A DNA stretch of 64,000 nt from Vagococcus humatus (GTDB lineage Bacteria > Bacillota > Bacilli > Lactobacillales > Vagococcaceae): contig NZ_PXZH01000003.1 of assembly GCF_003950325.1 (NCBI RefSeq), forward strand, positions 1 to 64,000, read 5' to 3'. Below, piece by piece: positions 1 through 7,913 of this stretch. Every line of letters starts with the position of its first letter. Position 1 is the first letter of the stretch. The notes under the pieces are model-generated. The model made no database searches and was not told the origin of the DNA. It saw only the letters and a list, made by a program, of their open reading frames with translations. Made by a program: the position numbers and the translations under genes.

Positions 1-150
1 AAGACATTTAGCTCAATTTTGTTTGCTAGCGAATTGACTTCACTATAAATAATATAAGTTTGTTTTTACATCTTGTAAAAACGCCCTACACATTTGGTTC
101 GTCTTATTCTTTGTTCAGTTTTCAAAGGTCTAATTTGTTGCGTTTCGACA
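1..150 (-). promoter_or_regulatory. rRNA operon leader region (minus strand)
   Basis: Downstream of two tandem strong promoters the minus strand reads CTTTGAAAACTGAACAAAG (around 110-130), a sequence typical of rRNA operon leaders and spacers in Enterococcus and relatives. A short inverted repeat GTTTTTAC/GTAAAAAC lies at about 61-82. The structural gene, presumably 16S rRNA, would start left of the window and is not seen. An open frame on the plus strand here (60-431) has AT-driven composition and no ribosome binding site. Confidence 0.7.
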
Positions 151-158
151 ACTACTTA

Positions 159-187
159 ATAATATCATTCTTGTTTAAGTTTGTCAA
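159..187 (-). promoter_or_regulatory. Promoter P2 of the leftward rRNA operon
   Basis: The minus strand carries -35 TTGACA (182-187), a 17-base spacer and -10 TATTAT (159-164). This near-consensus SigA promoter sits just above the rRNA-type leader sequence. Confidence 0.85.
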
Positions 188-254
188 CAACTTTTTAAAA
201 TTAATAACAAATCTTTTTTTTAATTTGTTTTTGTCTTTCGTAACGACAAGTAAT

Positions 255-283
255 ACTATATCAAACAAAAAAAAGAATTGCAA
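255..283 (-). promoter_or_regulatory. Promoter P1 of the leftward rRNA operon
   Basis: The minus strand carries -35 TTGCAA (278-283), a 17-base spacer and -10 TATAGT (255-260). It lies 96 bases upstream of the second promoter, the tandem spacing usual for Firmicute rRNA operons. Confidence 0.75.
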
Positions 284-443
284 GTCTTTTTCTGAAAGAA
301 TCTTGTTTTTTTCTGATTTTTTTCTATATATGCTTTATCTATCTAAAAAAGAGCTTCTATTTCAGGAAAATAAACAATATAAAAAAACAAGTCATAATAT
401 AGTAGGAAAAAAATATATCTCTTTATTCTAGAATAAAAAAATA

Positions 444-496
444 AAAAATAGACTAAGGAGTTTACTAATTTTCACAAACCCCTTAGCCTATTTTTT
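444..496 (-). terminator. Intrinsic terminator after the small gene at 495-785
   Basis: A long hairpin pairs CTAAGGAGTTT with AAACCCCTTAG and is flanked by A and T runs on both sides, so it can work in both directions. It overlaps the stop codon of the minus-strand gene and insulates the rRNA promoters. Confidence 0.8.
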
Positions 497-785
497 ATAA
501 ACTTAAACTAAAAACAAGTTGATGAATTTCTTTATCGAAAAATATTTTTTGATTACTCATTACTTTTCCATCCTGATCCATCATTTTTATATCTAAATGT
601 GATAGTTCCTGACAGGTATCTATACTTTGTTTCTTGTTAACAGCTTTTACGTCATCTGCCCTGTAACCTTGTTCTTCCAGTTCCTGTTGTTTTAATCTCT
701 TCTTTTCTCTGTCCTCATTCATTTTAGCTAATATTTGACTTGCCACACTAGCTCCTTTTGTCACTTCTTTTGGTTGATTCTCCAC
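495..785 (-). CDS. Hypothetical protein, 96 residues
   Basis: I do not recognise this protein. It is soluble, rich in Lys, Glu and Gln, and has a likely helical, charged stretch in residues 20-45 (KMNEDREKKRLKQQELEE), followed by a C-terminal part with hydrophobic strands. The start chosen is GTG at 783-785, because AAAGGAGG (794-801) sits at the right distance; an upstream TTG in frame would place the ribosome binding site inside the gene. It is preceded by a long leader that ends in a terminator hairpin (811-845), so expression may be attenuated. No neighbour suggests a function. Confidence 0.6.
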   Translation of the reverse strand: MENQPKEVTKGASVASQILAKMNEDREKKRLKQQELEEQGYRADDVKAVNKKQSIDTCQELSHLDIKMMDQDGKVMSNQKIFFDKEIHQLVFSLSL

Positions 786-810
786 TGATAGTTCCTCCTT
801 TAGAATAATC

Positions 811-845
811 AAAAAAACCGCTCAGATATCCTCCGAACGGTTTTT
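811..845 (-). terminator. Terminator or attenuator hairpin in the leader of 495-785
   Basis: On the minus strand a hairpin closed by AAAACCG/CGGTTTT is followed by seven T residues and ends about 10 bases before the AAAGGAGG of the next gene. Its inner part is imperfectly paired. Confidence 0.65.
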
Positions 846-998
846 CTAGGAGAATATCAGCTTACATTGGAGCACATTATCTAAATTACTTAGACATGTT
901 GCTGTTGGGTCATTGTGTGTAATCACTCACCAAACTCTTTATATTCTAAAACGATTTAATTGTAAGTCTTATTTTAACAAACTTCTCTCTTCTGTCAA
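812..998 (-). ncRNA. Structured leader or small RNA of unknown class
   Basis: A promoter with TTGACA (993-998), a 16-base spacer and TAAAAT (971-976) would start a transcript near 964 that runs about 150 bases to the terminator at 811-845. The RNA can fold: CAGC pairs with GCTG around an inner ACATGTCTAA/TTTAGATAATGT stem. I cannot match it to a T-box, SAM, cobalamin, purine or PyrR element. It may be a free small RNA or an attenuating leader of the 96-residue gene. Confidence 0.45.
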
Positions 999-1059
999 GA
1001 TAAAATAGATAACCCTTTAAACCAAAACCTGCTCTAACAGTCTTCGTCAAGCTTTCTAC

Positions 1060-1087
1060 TTGCTTTTTAAATTAATTATGATAAAAT
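1060..1087 (+). promoter_or_regulatory. Candidate promoter of the 1160-1591 gene
   Basis: TTGCTT (1060-1065), a 16-base spacer and TAAAAT (1082-1087) lie about 70 bases before the start codon. The match is moderate. Confidence 0.4.
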
Positions 1088-1159
1088 ACCTTTAAAAGAT
1101 TAGAAAACTCTAATTATAATCTATCTGTTTTCTAACAATAAAAATAAGGACTGATTTTC

Positions 1160-1591
1160 ATGGAAATGACACATGTATGGAATCTAAACCATCCACTTAC
1201 TAAAAAAAGAAGGACAACCCAAACCACTGACCCTTTAGCTTACTGGGACGATCAATGGCAATCACTAGGATTCTTACAAGCGGCTAACTTTTCCCCTTAT
1301 TTTAGAGAAATAGGCTTATACCGCTATAAAATTAACGGGAAAGTTAAATTTGTAGGCTCTACAGTTGATTGGTTAAAAGGTGGCTTACGTCGCAGTTTAT
1401 CTGAAGACTGTCAACGGTTTTTATTTGCGATGACTTTTGCAAGAGGGTTAATTTTTTTAATTGACTTTTCTCAAATAGAAGTAGAAATTTTAATTCCAGG
1501 AACGTACCCTCATGCTATTGATACCACTGAATCACTAACACAAAAATACCTTAAAAGAGATAAACCACTTTGGAACCGTCTATTATATTAA
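1160..1591 (+). CDS. Hypothetical protein with a GIY-YIG-like segment
   Basis: This 143-residue protein is unknown to me by name. Residues 51-80 read GLYRYKINGKVKFVGST, then GGLRRSLS, which resembles the beta-hairpin and following helix of GIY-YIG domains (G-I-Y ... Y-I-G ... R), here as GLY and FVG. The conserved downstream Glu of active nucleases is not obvious, so it may be a non-catalytic relative. The first 35 residues are polar and probably disordered. AAGGA lies 11 bases before the ATG. It stands alone between its own promoter-like sequence and a bidirectional terminator. The GIY-YIG assignment is inference. Confidence 0.55.
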   Translation: MEMTHVWNLNHPLTKKRRTTQTTDPLAYWDDQWQSLGFLQAANFSPYFREIGLYRYKINGKVKFVGSTVDWLKGGLRRSLSEDCQRFLFAMTFARGLIFLIDFSQIEVEILIPGTYPHAIDTTESLTQKYLKRDKPLWNRLLY

Positions 1592-1594
1592 ATC

Positions 1595-1627
1595 AAAAGG
1601 ACAAGAGAACCAGTCTCTTGTCCTTTT
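1595..1627 (+). terminator. Bidirectional intrinsic terminator
   Basis: A perfect stem AAAAGGACAAGAGA/TCTCTTGTCCTTTT with a five-base loop separates two convergent genes and is followed by a T run on both strands. Confidence 0.9.
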
Positions 1628-2534
1628 AAATTTGCTTAATATCATATCGTCCATTCATTAATGTAATATTCTGCTGGCTAAAAGCGGTTAAAATTTCTTT
1701 ATATAGTCGTGTTTTGGTACTTGTGCCATTTTTATAATGAACTAAATAATTTAGATACAAAGTGATACCTTTTTCTGTTAAGTCTAAGTCCACAGAAGGA
1801 ACTGGGGTGCCATCAAACATGTCAAAATAAGCAAAACTTTTCTCTTTGTCAGAAACATCTTCGTACTCATGATTCATTACTAATTGGTACTGTTTTTCTC
1901 CTACTTGCTTTAAAATGTTTAACGCCTTTTGCCAGTCGCTATCAGCAGTGAGGGTAAAACGGACTTCATTCCAAACGAAAGCAGTCAACTCTTCATAGAT
2001 AGTAAAAGGGGAATCAAGTAACACTTTGTTGGGTATGGTAATCACTCTCCCAGTCGGTGAGTCAGAATCAAACCAATTATTTAACTCCATCAGCTTGAAA
2101 TTAAACACATTGATTTTAATTACTTCTCCTTTCATCCCGTTTATTTCTATTCTATTGTATAGCTCAATATAATGGCGATTTAAAATAAGAAAAAAGGCAA
2201 TCATATTATCTAGCATCCCTCTTAAAATTAAACTCATAACTAAGACACTCACTAAAATAAGAATGATAAAGGTTTCTGTTTTACTGTTCCATATTAGTAA
2301 AACAAATAAAACGTTCACTACAAAAAGCGTTAATTTGATAATGCCTCTAGCACCATGTACTTTTTTTATTTCTTTTTTCGCTAATCTTTTAAGCAGTAGC
2401 TGATTAATTAATTGATAAATCATAATGGATAGTAAGATAAAGCCAAGAGTAATCCCTATTTTATAAGCTAAATGGTCTCCTTCATCTATATACCTTACGA
2501 TATATGAACGGAATTCTTTTAAAAAATTATCCAT
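1626..2534 (-). CDS. Small-conductance mechanosensitive channel, MscS family
   Basis: MscS-type channels open under membrane tension and release solutes during osmotic downshock. The 302-residue protein has hydrophobic segments at about 26-48, 64-84 and 88-118, the last being the pore-lining helix, followed by the MscS beta domain with YNRIEINGMKGEVIKINVF at about 126-144. The C-terminal 150 residues form the cytoplasmic vestibule. A GGAGGTG ribosome binding site precedes the ATG. The length fits the short MscS group. It is a single gene ending at a terminator. Confidence 0.85.
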   Translation of the reverse strand: MDNFLKEFRSYIVRYIDEGDHLAYKIGITLGFILLSIMIYQLINQLLLKRLAKKEIKKVHGARGIIKLTLFVVNVLFVLLIWNSKTETFIILILVSVLVMSLILRGMLDNMIAFFLILNRHYIELYNRIEINGMKGEVIKINVFNFKLMELNNWFDSDSPTGRVITIPNKVLLDSPFTIYEELTAFVWNEVRFTLTADSDWQKALNILKQVGEKQYQLVMNHEYEDVSDKEKSFAYFDMFDGTPVPSVDLDLTEKGITLYLNYLVHYKNGTSTKTRLYKEILTAFSQQNITLMNGRYDIKQI

Positions 2535-2609
2535 CTACCTACACCTCCTTTTTATTTTTTCTTCTTTATTTTAGCCTAATTATTTATTTCTACCTAATCA
2601 TAACCATAC

Positions 2610-2638
2610 AAAAAGACTGGTTTTTAGCCAGTCTTTTT
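2610..2638 (-). terminator. Intrinsic terminator after the LLM oxidoreductase operon
   Basis: The stem AAAAAGACTGG/CCAGTCTTTTT with a short loop lies right after the minus-strand operon 2653-4223. Confidence 0.85.
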
Positions 2639-2652
2639 GTATGTGAATATTG

Positions 2653-3594
2653 CTACTCATTTATAGGAAATTTTGGGATAACGTATTTGGCTAATTCATC
2701 TAAAACATCACAAACTGGGCGTGTAGAGTATTTGATATTGAGTAAGACATGATTGACTCCAATAGTCTGTAATTGTTCTAGAAAATCAATAAGAGGATTG
2801 CGGCCTAAACGAAATCCTAAATGAATAGGTGTAGGTTGTTCATCTGGATCTTCTGTTAAATCAATATAGAGAGATTGAAGGAAAGGTTTAAATACACCAT
2901 TTGTTGCTTTATCCCAGTCTTCTAATGCTCTTTTTTGAAAATAAAGATTACGAGGATAATACATCCATCCGTCGCTATTTTCACCAATCCACTGAACAGT
3001 TTGTCTGCTAGATCCTGTTACAAACATAGGAATATCTACAGAAGGTTTAGGTAAAATATCCCCTTCTCCTACTAAAGAAACTTGACTTGTTTCAATTCTA
3101 GGAAAACTTTCTTGCCAGATTTTTCTCATCGATGTCATCGCTTCACGGAATAACTGGCCTCTTTCTTCCATAGAAATGTGGAAAGCTGGAAACTCCATGG
3201 GACGATCACCACTTGCAACTCCTAGTAATAAGCGGTTGTTAGATAAAGCTTGAATAGATGCAGTTGTTTTAGCCAAATGGATAGGATGTCTTATAGGTAA
3301 GATTAAACTCCCAATACCTAATCCAATTTGTTGGGTATGGGCAGCTAAAAACGGCAAATAAACTAATGGATCATATAATTGTCCTGCATCTCCAAACATA
3401 GGGTCTAGCATCGGAATATCCCGCATCCAAATAGCAGCTAGCCCAGCTTGTTCTAATTGTTGAATCCGTTTAATTTGTGACTCTAACGGATCCTTAGTAA
3501 AATCGCCTGGGTAAGCATCAATTGGAACAAACATCCCCAAGGTTAATTTATTTTTTTTGAAAGTTCTCTGATACGTCACATTATTTTTAAACAT
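2653..3594 (-). CDS. LLM-class (luciferase-like) flavin oxidoreductase
   Basis: Luciferase-like monooxygenases form a TIM barrel that binds FMN or F420. The 313-residue protein shows the N-terminal strand LTLGMFVPIDAYPGDF (17-32), the GLAAIWMRDIP motif (about 51-61) and the IGLGIGSLILPIRHP strand (about 90-104) of the family. It most resembles the group annotated as luciferase-type oxidoreductase of the BA3436 kind. The physiological substrate is unknown. It follows a flavodoxin-fold NAD(P)H oxidoreductase by 11 bases, and both diverge from an HxlR regulator, suggesting a joint role in dealing with reactive electrophiles or quinones. Confidence 0.8.
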   Translation of the reverse strand: MFKNNVTYQRTFKKNKLTLGMFVPIDAYPGDFTKDPLESQIKRIQQLEQAGLAAIWMRDIPMLDPMFGDAGQLYDPLVYLPFLAAHTQQIGLGIGSLILPIRHPIHLAKTTASIQALSNNRLLLGVASGDRPMEFPAFHISMEERGQLFREAMTSMRKIWQESFPRIETSQVSLVGEGDILPKPSVDIPMFVTGSSRQTVQWIGENSDGWMYYPRNLYFQKRALEDWDKATNGVFKPFLQSLYIDLTEDPDEQPTPIHLGFRLGRNPLIDFLEQLQTIGVNHVLLNIKYSTRPVCDVLDELAKYVIPKFPINE

Positions 3595-3605
3595 AGGATC
3601 ATCTC

Positions 3606-4223
3606 CTAATAATCAATTTTATCTTGTTCCGATTCAAAGCTATCATATTCAAGACCTAATTGATGGGCCTCATTCATCCATGATGTATAATACGCTTTTT
3701 GTTCTGCTTCAGAGCTTGCTTCTAGTGTACCGTACAAAAGATTTACTCGAGATGTATCTACCCCAACAAACTGAGAAAGACCAATATTTAAATAGTGTTT
3801 CACTAATTTATCGTAACTTCTTTTTTCAAAGCCTTCTTTTGAACCTCCCACTAAACCAATCCACTGTATTCTTTCATGAGGTAATTTATGATTGCCATAA
3901 GCATAGTTATATTGCCAAACTCTATCAATGTAGCCTTTCATGATAGCTGGAATACTATACCACCAAATTGGGAAAACAAAAGCTAACCCATCTGCTTGAT
4001 TTAATCGGTCAATTTCTTCCATTACTCGTTTAGAATAATGTAAATCTCCTCGACTCCAATCTGGTTCGTCTTTTTCAATCATGACAGGATCAAATTCTTC
4101 ACGGTATAGATCCAACACCTCAACTGTATGACCCTTCTTCTTCAACCCATTAATAAATTGTTTCGTCGCATCCATTGTTAAAGAATTTTCCCGTGGATGT
4201 GCCACGACTGTTAAAATATGCAT
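3606..4223 (-). CDS. NAD(P)H-dependent oxidoreductase, flavodoxin fold
   Basis: Members of this family (NQO1/KefF type) use FAD or FMN to reduce quinones and nitro compounds. The 205-residue protein begins with HILTVVAHPRENSLT and contains the AFVFPIWWYSIPAIMKGYIDRV motif region (about residues 83-104) typical of the fold. The start is taken at the ATG at 4221-4223, which has AAAGGAG at the right spacing; an in-frame start 27 bases upstream lacks one. It is the first gene of a two-gene operon and is divergent from the HxlR gene, a usual arrangement for redox-sensing HxlR regulons. Confidence 0.85.
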   Translation of the reverse strand: MHILTVVAHPRENSLTMDATKQFINGLKKKGHTVEVLDLYREEFDPVMIEKDEPDWSRGDLHYSKRVMEEIDRLNQADGLAFVFPIWWYSIPAIMKGYIDRVWQYNYAYGNHKLPHERIQWIGLVGGSKEGFEKRSYDKLVKHYLNIGLSQFVGVDTSRVNLLYGTLEASSEAEQKAYYTSWMNEAHQLGLEYDSFESEQDKIDY

Positions 4224-4304
4224 CAATACCGACTCCTTTTCTATTAACAAGCAACTTTAATAGTCACCTGGTACTTATTCATGTTAAATTAGAATCAATC
4301 ACGA

Positions 4305-4345
4305 TACAAGAACGCACATTTTTGTAGGATAGTATCATTTTTGTA
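4305..4345. promoter_or_regulatory. Candidate HxlR operator in the divergent promoter region
   Basis: CATTTTTGTA occurs twice as a direct repeat (4317-4326 and 4336-4345, 19 bases apart), and TACAA at 4305-4309 forms an inverted pair with the first TTGTA. The cluster lies between the two divergent genes. Confidence 0.45.
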
Positions 4346-4363
4346 ACGAATGGAGGTGTTAAT

Positions 4364-4738
4364 GTGCTAGATCGGCATGAAAAACAAGTGAATTGTAGTC
4401 AGCAATGGGAAGATATGAATGGTTGTTTTGTAGAATTGGCAATTGATATTGTGGGAGGAAAATGGAAAGGAATTATTCTTTACCATTTGTTAGATGGTCC
4501 TAAAAGATTTAATCAACTTAGACGACTTATTCCTACTGTTACTCAACGTATGTTAACCTTACAATTGCGTGAACTAGAAGAAGATGGGGTAATTTCTCGC
4601 ATTCAATACCCCGAAATTCCTCCTCACGTAGAATATCAATATACTGAATTTGGGAAAACTTTACAGCCAATTATCCAACATATGCAGGAGTGGGGGAAAT
4701 TATATACAGAAGAATACTTTGCGGATAATCAGTCCTAA
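4364..4738 (+). CDS. HxlR/MarR-like winged-helix transcriptional regulator
   Basis: The 124-residue protein has the HxlR signature: CFVELAIDIVGGKWKGIILYHL (about 21-42), FNQLRRLIPTVTQRMLTLQLRELEEDGVISR (about 50-80) and the wing VEYQYTEFGKTLQPII. Cys11 and Cys21 lie just ahead of and at the start of the domain, as in redox-sensing members such as HypR and YodB. The start is GTG at 4364 with GGAGG seven bases upstream. It is divergent from the flavin oxidoreductase pair, which it probably represses until thiol or quinone stress occurs (inference from the family and the layout). Confidence 0.85.
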   Translation: MLDRHEKQVNCSQQWEDMNGCFVELAIDIVGGKWKGIILYHLLDGPKRFNQLRRLIPTVTQRMLTLQLRELEEDGVISRIQYPEIPPHVEYQYTEFGKTLQPIIQHMQEWGKLYTEEYFADNQS

Positions 4739-4755
4739 TAACTCTCTTCTGATAG

Positions 4756-4802
4756 AAAAAAACCTTTGCTTTAACATTAACTTGTTAAAGCAAAGGTTTT
4801 TT
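4756..4802. terminator. Bidirectional terminator between convergent genes
   Basis: The perfect stem AACCTTTGCTTTAAC/GTTAAAGCAAAGGTT is flanked by A and T runs and serves both the HxlR gene and the gene at 4801-5445. Confidence 0.9.
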
Positions 4803-5445
4803 ATAAATCTAATTGGTAATCGGCTAAGAAACTAGTGTCCCATTGTTCTCGGTTTTTTCTTAAATATAGTTTAGCAAACTCATCTAATAAACCATGAAAC
4901 ATTTGTTGTTCAGACAAAGTTAGGGATAAATTTGTTTCAACCTTCTGTTGAAACAATCTATCTTGTTTAGTGTCTAAATAGCCTAATTGATTAAAAATAC
5001 GTTTAGTATAGGTATCTACAACAAAGACATTCTTTTGAAACACATACAGTAACAACACATCCGCTGTTTCATTTCCAATCCCTTTAATCTCTAACAGTTC
5101 TTGCCTTAATTCTTTGATTGGTTTTTGGCTAATACTAGCTAAATCAAACTGGTACTGACTTAACCAATCTGTCAAACTGATAATACTTCGACTTTTGGCT
5201 TGATAAAAACCACTTGAACGAATCAAGGGTTTTAAGTCTTCAGCAGATAACTGAAACATGTTTTGAGGGATTAACAATTGGCGCTCTTTAAGTTTCCTTA
5301 GTGAGAGAGCAACATTATGCCAATTAGTATTTTGAATTAAGATAGCTCCAATCATGATTTCATACAAACTATCAGCCGGCCACCAACCTGGATCTCCTAA
5401 GTGTTTCAATAAAAGATGATAAAGTTCCTCTACAGTGATTTTCAT
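4801..5445 (-). CDS. Endonuclease III-like HhH-GPD DNA glycosylase
   Basis: HhH-GPD proteins excise damaged bases. The 214-residue protein has the early helices (EIMIGAILIQNTNWHNV, about 29-45), the helix-hairpin-helix LLEIKGIGNETADVLLLYVF (about 117-136) and the catalytic Asp in VVDTYTKRI (about 141-149). The Lys found in bifunctional endonuclease III after the hairpin glycine (GxGRKTA) is replaced by GIGNETA, and there is no C-terminal four-cysteine iron-sulfur motif, so it is not a classical Nth. It resembles the deoxyribonuclease/endonuclease III group common in lactic acid bacteria. Substrate unknown. Confidence 0.8.
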   Translation of the reverse strand: MKITVEELYHLLLKHLGDPGWWPADSLYEIMIGAILIQNTNWHNVALSLRKLKERQLLIPQNMFQLSAEDLKPLIRSSGFYQAKSRSIISLTDWLSQYQFDLASISQKPIKELRQELLEIKGIGNETADVLLLYVFQKNVFVVDTYTKRIFNQLGYLDTKQDRLFQQKVETNLSLTLSEQQMFHGLLDEFAKLYLRKNREQWDTSFLADYQLDL

Positions 5446-5509
5446 GTAATCACCTTCTTTTTTATTCTTCCTTCTATTAAAACACTTGGTTAATGATTTA
5501 GCTAGCGAA

Positions 5510-6475
5510 CTAGCTTCTAGCTATTTTTCGGTAACTAGCTACGCTTCCCATTAAAAATAAAACAATGCCTATCCCGATTGAAACAAAGATAAATCGTTGC
5601 CAAATTAAAATAGGTAAACTCATTTGAAACATCACCATGTTTGCTTTAATCGAATTGACTGTAATAAAAATCATTTTAATTAAATAATCTTCCACAAACA
5701 TATAAGCATAATTAAAACCTAAGAAGAAAATAGGTAACAGGCCAGTTGGCAAAATAGTATAGATAATTCCTAATAAGCCAATCCCTAATACAGTTCCTAA
5801 AAGTCGGTGAAACATTTTTTTCCTAGTATCTTGCCACTCTAGCTCTAACACTGACATAAGAGTTACCCCAATCCAAACAAACCGAGTATCTCGAATCATA
5901 AGACCTATTACGGAAAACAGAGCAGTTCCAACACCTAATAATAGTAGAAACTTTTTATGCTTTTGACAGGCTTTTAGAAAAGGTGCAAAGGAAGATTTAG
6001 TTAAAGGAATATGGGCCTCCTTTTTATGTTGAAATAAGTAAACAGCAGACACACTGATCCCGACAAGTAAAGCAGCTAATAATTGTTGTGTCACATCTCC
6101 TGGCACACCTAAATTTAATGCAAAAAGAAACAGAAAAGGAACATAGCTTTTACCAAGTAAACCTGGTGCTAATAAAAAAAGAGTAGCGACTAAATAGATG
6201 AGTAACACTAGTAATTTGAAGCCAATAAACAATTGACTCATTAAAACTTGAGAGCTTATCACTGTTCCTATAAATAAACCTGGAAACAAACAAGCATTGA
6301 ATACTTTAGAGTCCATATAGGTAGGTAGCTGGGTATACATGAGTAAGGCTGTCACACCAAAAACTGCTACATAAGAGGTTTTAACTCCCAACACCGTTAC
6401 AATTCCGCCAATATACCCACATAAGAAAAGCAATAAAAATAATTTACTACTGGCTTTTTTCAACAAAGCTGACAT
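5510..6475 (-). CDS. FUSC-family membrane protein
   Basis: The 321-residue protein is almost entirely hydrophobic: about ten membrane segments in two halves, with a short hydrophilic centre (HKKEAHIPLTKSSFAPFLKACQKHKK, about 150-175, given here only as a location). The second half carries WIGVTLMSVLELEWQDTRKKMFHRLLGTVLGIGL, the pattern of FUSC/aromatic-acid-exporter proteins. Function in Firmicutes is not established; efflux of aromatic acids is a family-based guess. It is a single gene with its own AAGGAGATGACC ribosome binding site. Confidence 0.7.
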   Translation of the reverse strand: MSALLKKASSKLFLLLFLCGYIGGIVTVLGVKTSYVAVFGVTALLMYTQLPTYMDSKVFNACLFPGLFIGTVISSQVLMSQLFIGFKLLVLLIYLVATLFLLAPGLLGKSYVPFLFLFALNLGVPGDVTQQLLAALLVGISVSAVYLFQHKKEAHIPLTKSSFAPFLKACQKHKKFLLLLGVGTALFSVIGLMIRDTRFVWIGVTLMSVLELEWQDTRKKMFHRLLGTVLGIGLLGIIYTILPTGLLPIFFLGFNYAYMFVEDYLIKMIFITVNSIKANMVMFQMSLPILIWQRFIFVSIGIGIVLFLMGSVASYRKIARS

Positions 6476-6555
6476 AAGGTCATCTCCTTATTATTTTGTT
6501 ATACAAGAAGAAGATTTTATAGGAATAACCCTATTCTGTCAATTTTTCCCATAAA

Positions 6556-6586
6556 AAAACAGGCTATCTTAATAAATAGCCTGTTC
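6556..6586 (-). terminator. Intrinsic terminator after the CofE-like gene
   Basis: ACAGGCTAT pairs with ATAGCCTGT, with a T run on the minus strand. Confidence 0.8.
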
Positions 6587-6602
6587 TTTACTAAGTCATT
6601 GC

Positions 6603-7793
6603 TTATTTAGTAAAGTTATCAAAGTAACCTTGAATATAAACGATTGGTGTTCCTTTATCTCCACTACCTGATGTTAAATCAGCTAGAGAACCGATTAAGT
6701 CTGTTAATTGACGAGGAGTAGTTCCTTGAGCTTCCATCGCTCCAACTAAGTCGTCATCTTTTTCGTTAATATGTTTTTTAATAGCTTCTTCTAATTCTTT
6801 ACCACTTAAATCAGCAAAGTTATTGTCTGCTAAATATTTTAATTTTACTTCGTTAGGTGTTCCGTCTAATCCTTTTGTATAAGCAGGAGAAACTACTGGA
6901 TCTGCTAACTCCCAAATTTTTCCAACTGGATCTTTAAACGCACCATCTCCGTAAACCATTACTTCAATGTTTTTGCCAGTTTTAGCAGCTAATTCTTTTT
7001 GAATAGCATCCACAACTGGTTGACAATCCCGTGGGAATAATTTAATGCTTTCTTCTGTTGATTTATTAGAACCTAGTAAGCCATAATTTTCATTAAAACC
7101 ACTACCATCAACAGATTCGGCAAGAATATCATCTAATGTAAAGACTTTTTCAGCCCCATTATTTTCTAAAATACGTTTTGTACGGTAGCGTGTGTGAATA
7201 TCACAAGTTAAAACACTTTTCGTGTAGTCTAAAATAGTTTTAGGTTTTTGTGAGAAGACAACTTCACATTTTGCACCTTCATTGGTAATTAATTCTTTAT
7301 AATATTCAATGTAGTCCACACCAGTAAATCTGTGTTTGTTATAGCCAAACAATTCACGAAATTCACTTTCAGTTAAAGTATCTGTCCAAGGATTAACTCC
7401 TTTTTCATCTAACATATCAAGAGAAATTAAATGATTTCCCACTTCATCAGAAGGATAACTTAACATTAAAACTACTTTTTTAGTGCCACGAGCAATACCT
7501 CGTAAGCAGTTTGCAAAACGATTACGACTTAGAATTGGGAAGATAACACCAACTGTATCATTACCAAATTTATTTGTAATATCTTTTGCAATTTGATCAA
7601 TCGTTGCATAATTGCCTTGTGCACGAGCTACAATAGACTCTGTGATTGCCACGATATCTTTATCTCGTGGAGCAAACCCTTCTGCTTGTGATGCTTTCAA
7701 GACACTATCCACTACGATTTGTTCGATACTATCTCCTTGGTTAATAATTGGGCAACGAACACCTCTTGTTACTGTACCAACTGTTCTTTCCAC
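6603..7793 (-). CDS. CofE-like (F420-0:gamma-glutamyl ligase family) protein
   Basis: CofE adds glutamates to coenzyme F420-0 in methanogens and actinobacteria. This 396-residue homologue has the N-terminal family features (DIVAITESIVARAQGNYA, about 45-62; GVIFPILSRNRFANCLRGIARG, about 82-103) and the later DTH-like and GDGAFKDPVGKIWELADP segments. Lactobacillales do not make F420, so the real substrate is unknown; amide or peptide ligation of another acid is possible. GTG start with AAAAGGAGCG nine bases upstream. It diverges from a LysR regulator that may control it. Confidence 0.75.
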   Translation of the reverse strand: MERTVGTVTRGVRCPIINQGDSIEQIVVDSVLKASQAEGFAPRDKDIVAITESIVARAQGNYATIDQIAKDITNKFGNDTVGVIFPILSRNRFANCLRGIARGTKKVVLMLSYPSDEVGNHLISLDMLDEKGVNPWTDTLTESEFRELFGYNKHRFTGVDYIEYYKELITNEGAKCEVVFSQKPKTILDYTKSVLTCDIHTRYRTKRILENNGAEKVFTLDDILAESVDGSGFNENYGLLGSNKSTEESIKLFPRDCQPVVDAIQKELAAKTGKNIEVMVYGDGAFKDPVGKIWELADPVVSPAYTKGLDGTPNEVKLKYLADNNFADLSGKELEEAIKKHINEKDDDLVGAMEAQGTTPRQLTDLIGSLADLTSGSGDKGTPIVYIQGYFDNFTK

Positions 7794-7880
7794 TAAAAAC
7801 TCGCTCCTTTTACGTCTTGCGTCGTTTTAAAATTTAACTACCCTTGTACTATACATGGTTTTATGCTATAAGTAAAATGA

Positions 7881-7900
7881 ATATCTACTATAATAGATAT
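7881..7900 (+). promoter_or_regulatory. Inverted repeat and -10 element at the LysR gene
   Basis: ATATCTA and TAGATAT form a 20-base inverted repeat enclosing a consensus -10 TATAAT (7889-7894), immediately before the AAGGAG of the regulator gene. It looks like an autoregulatory LysR-type binding site; no good -35 is seen. Confidence 0.55.
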
Positions 7901-7913
7901 AAGGAGAGCTTAT

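Noticed and set aside
60-431. Plus-strand open frame of 123 codons
   Set aside because: It runs through the minus-strand rRNA-type leader and both promoters, has extreme AT composition and no ribosome binding site.
4801-5445. Classical endonuclease III (nth)
   Set aside because: The catalytic Lys position and the iron-sulfur cysteines are absent, so only the broader HhH-GPD family is called.
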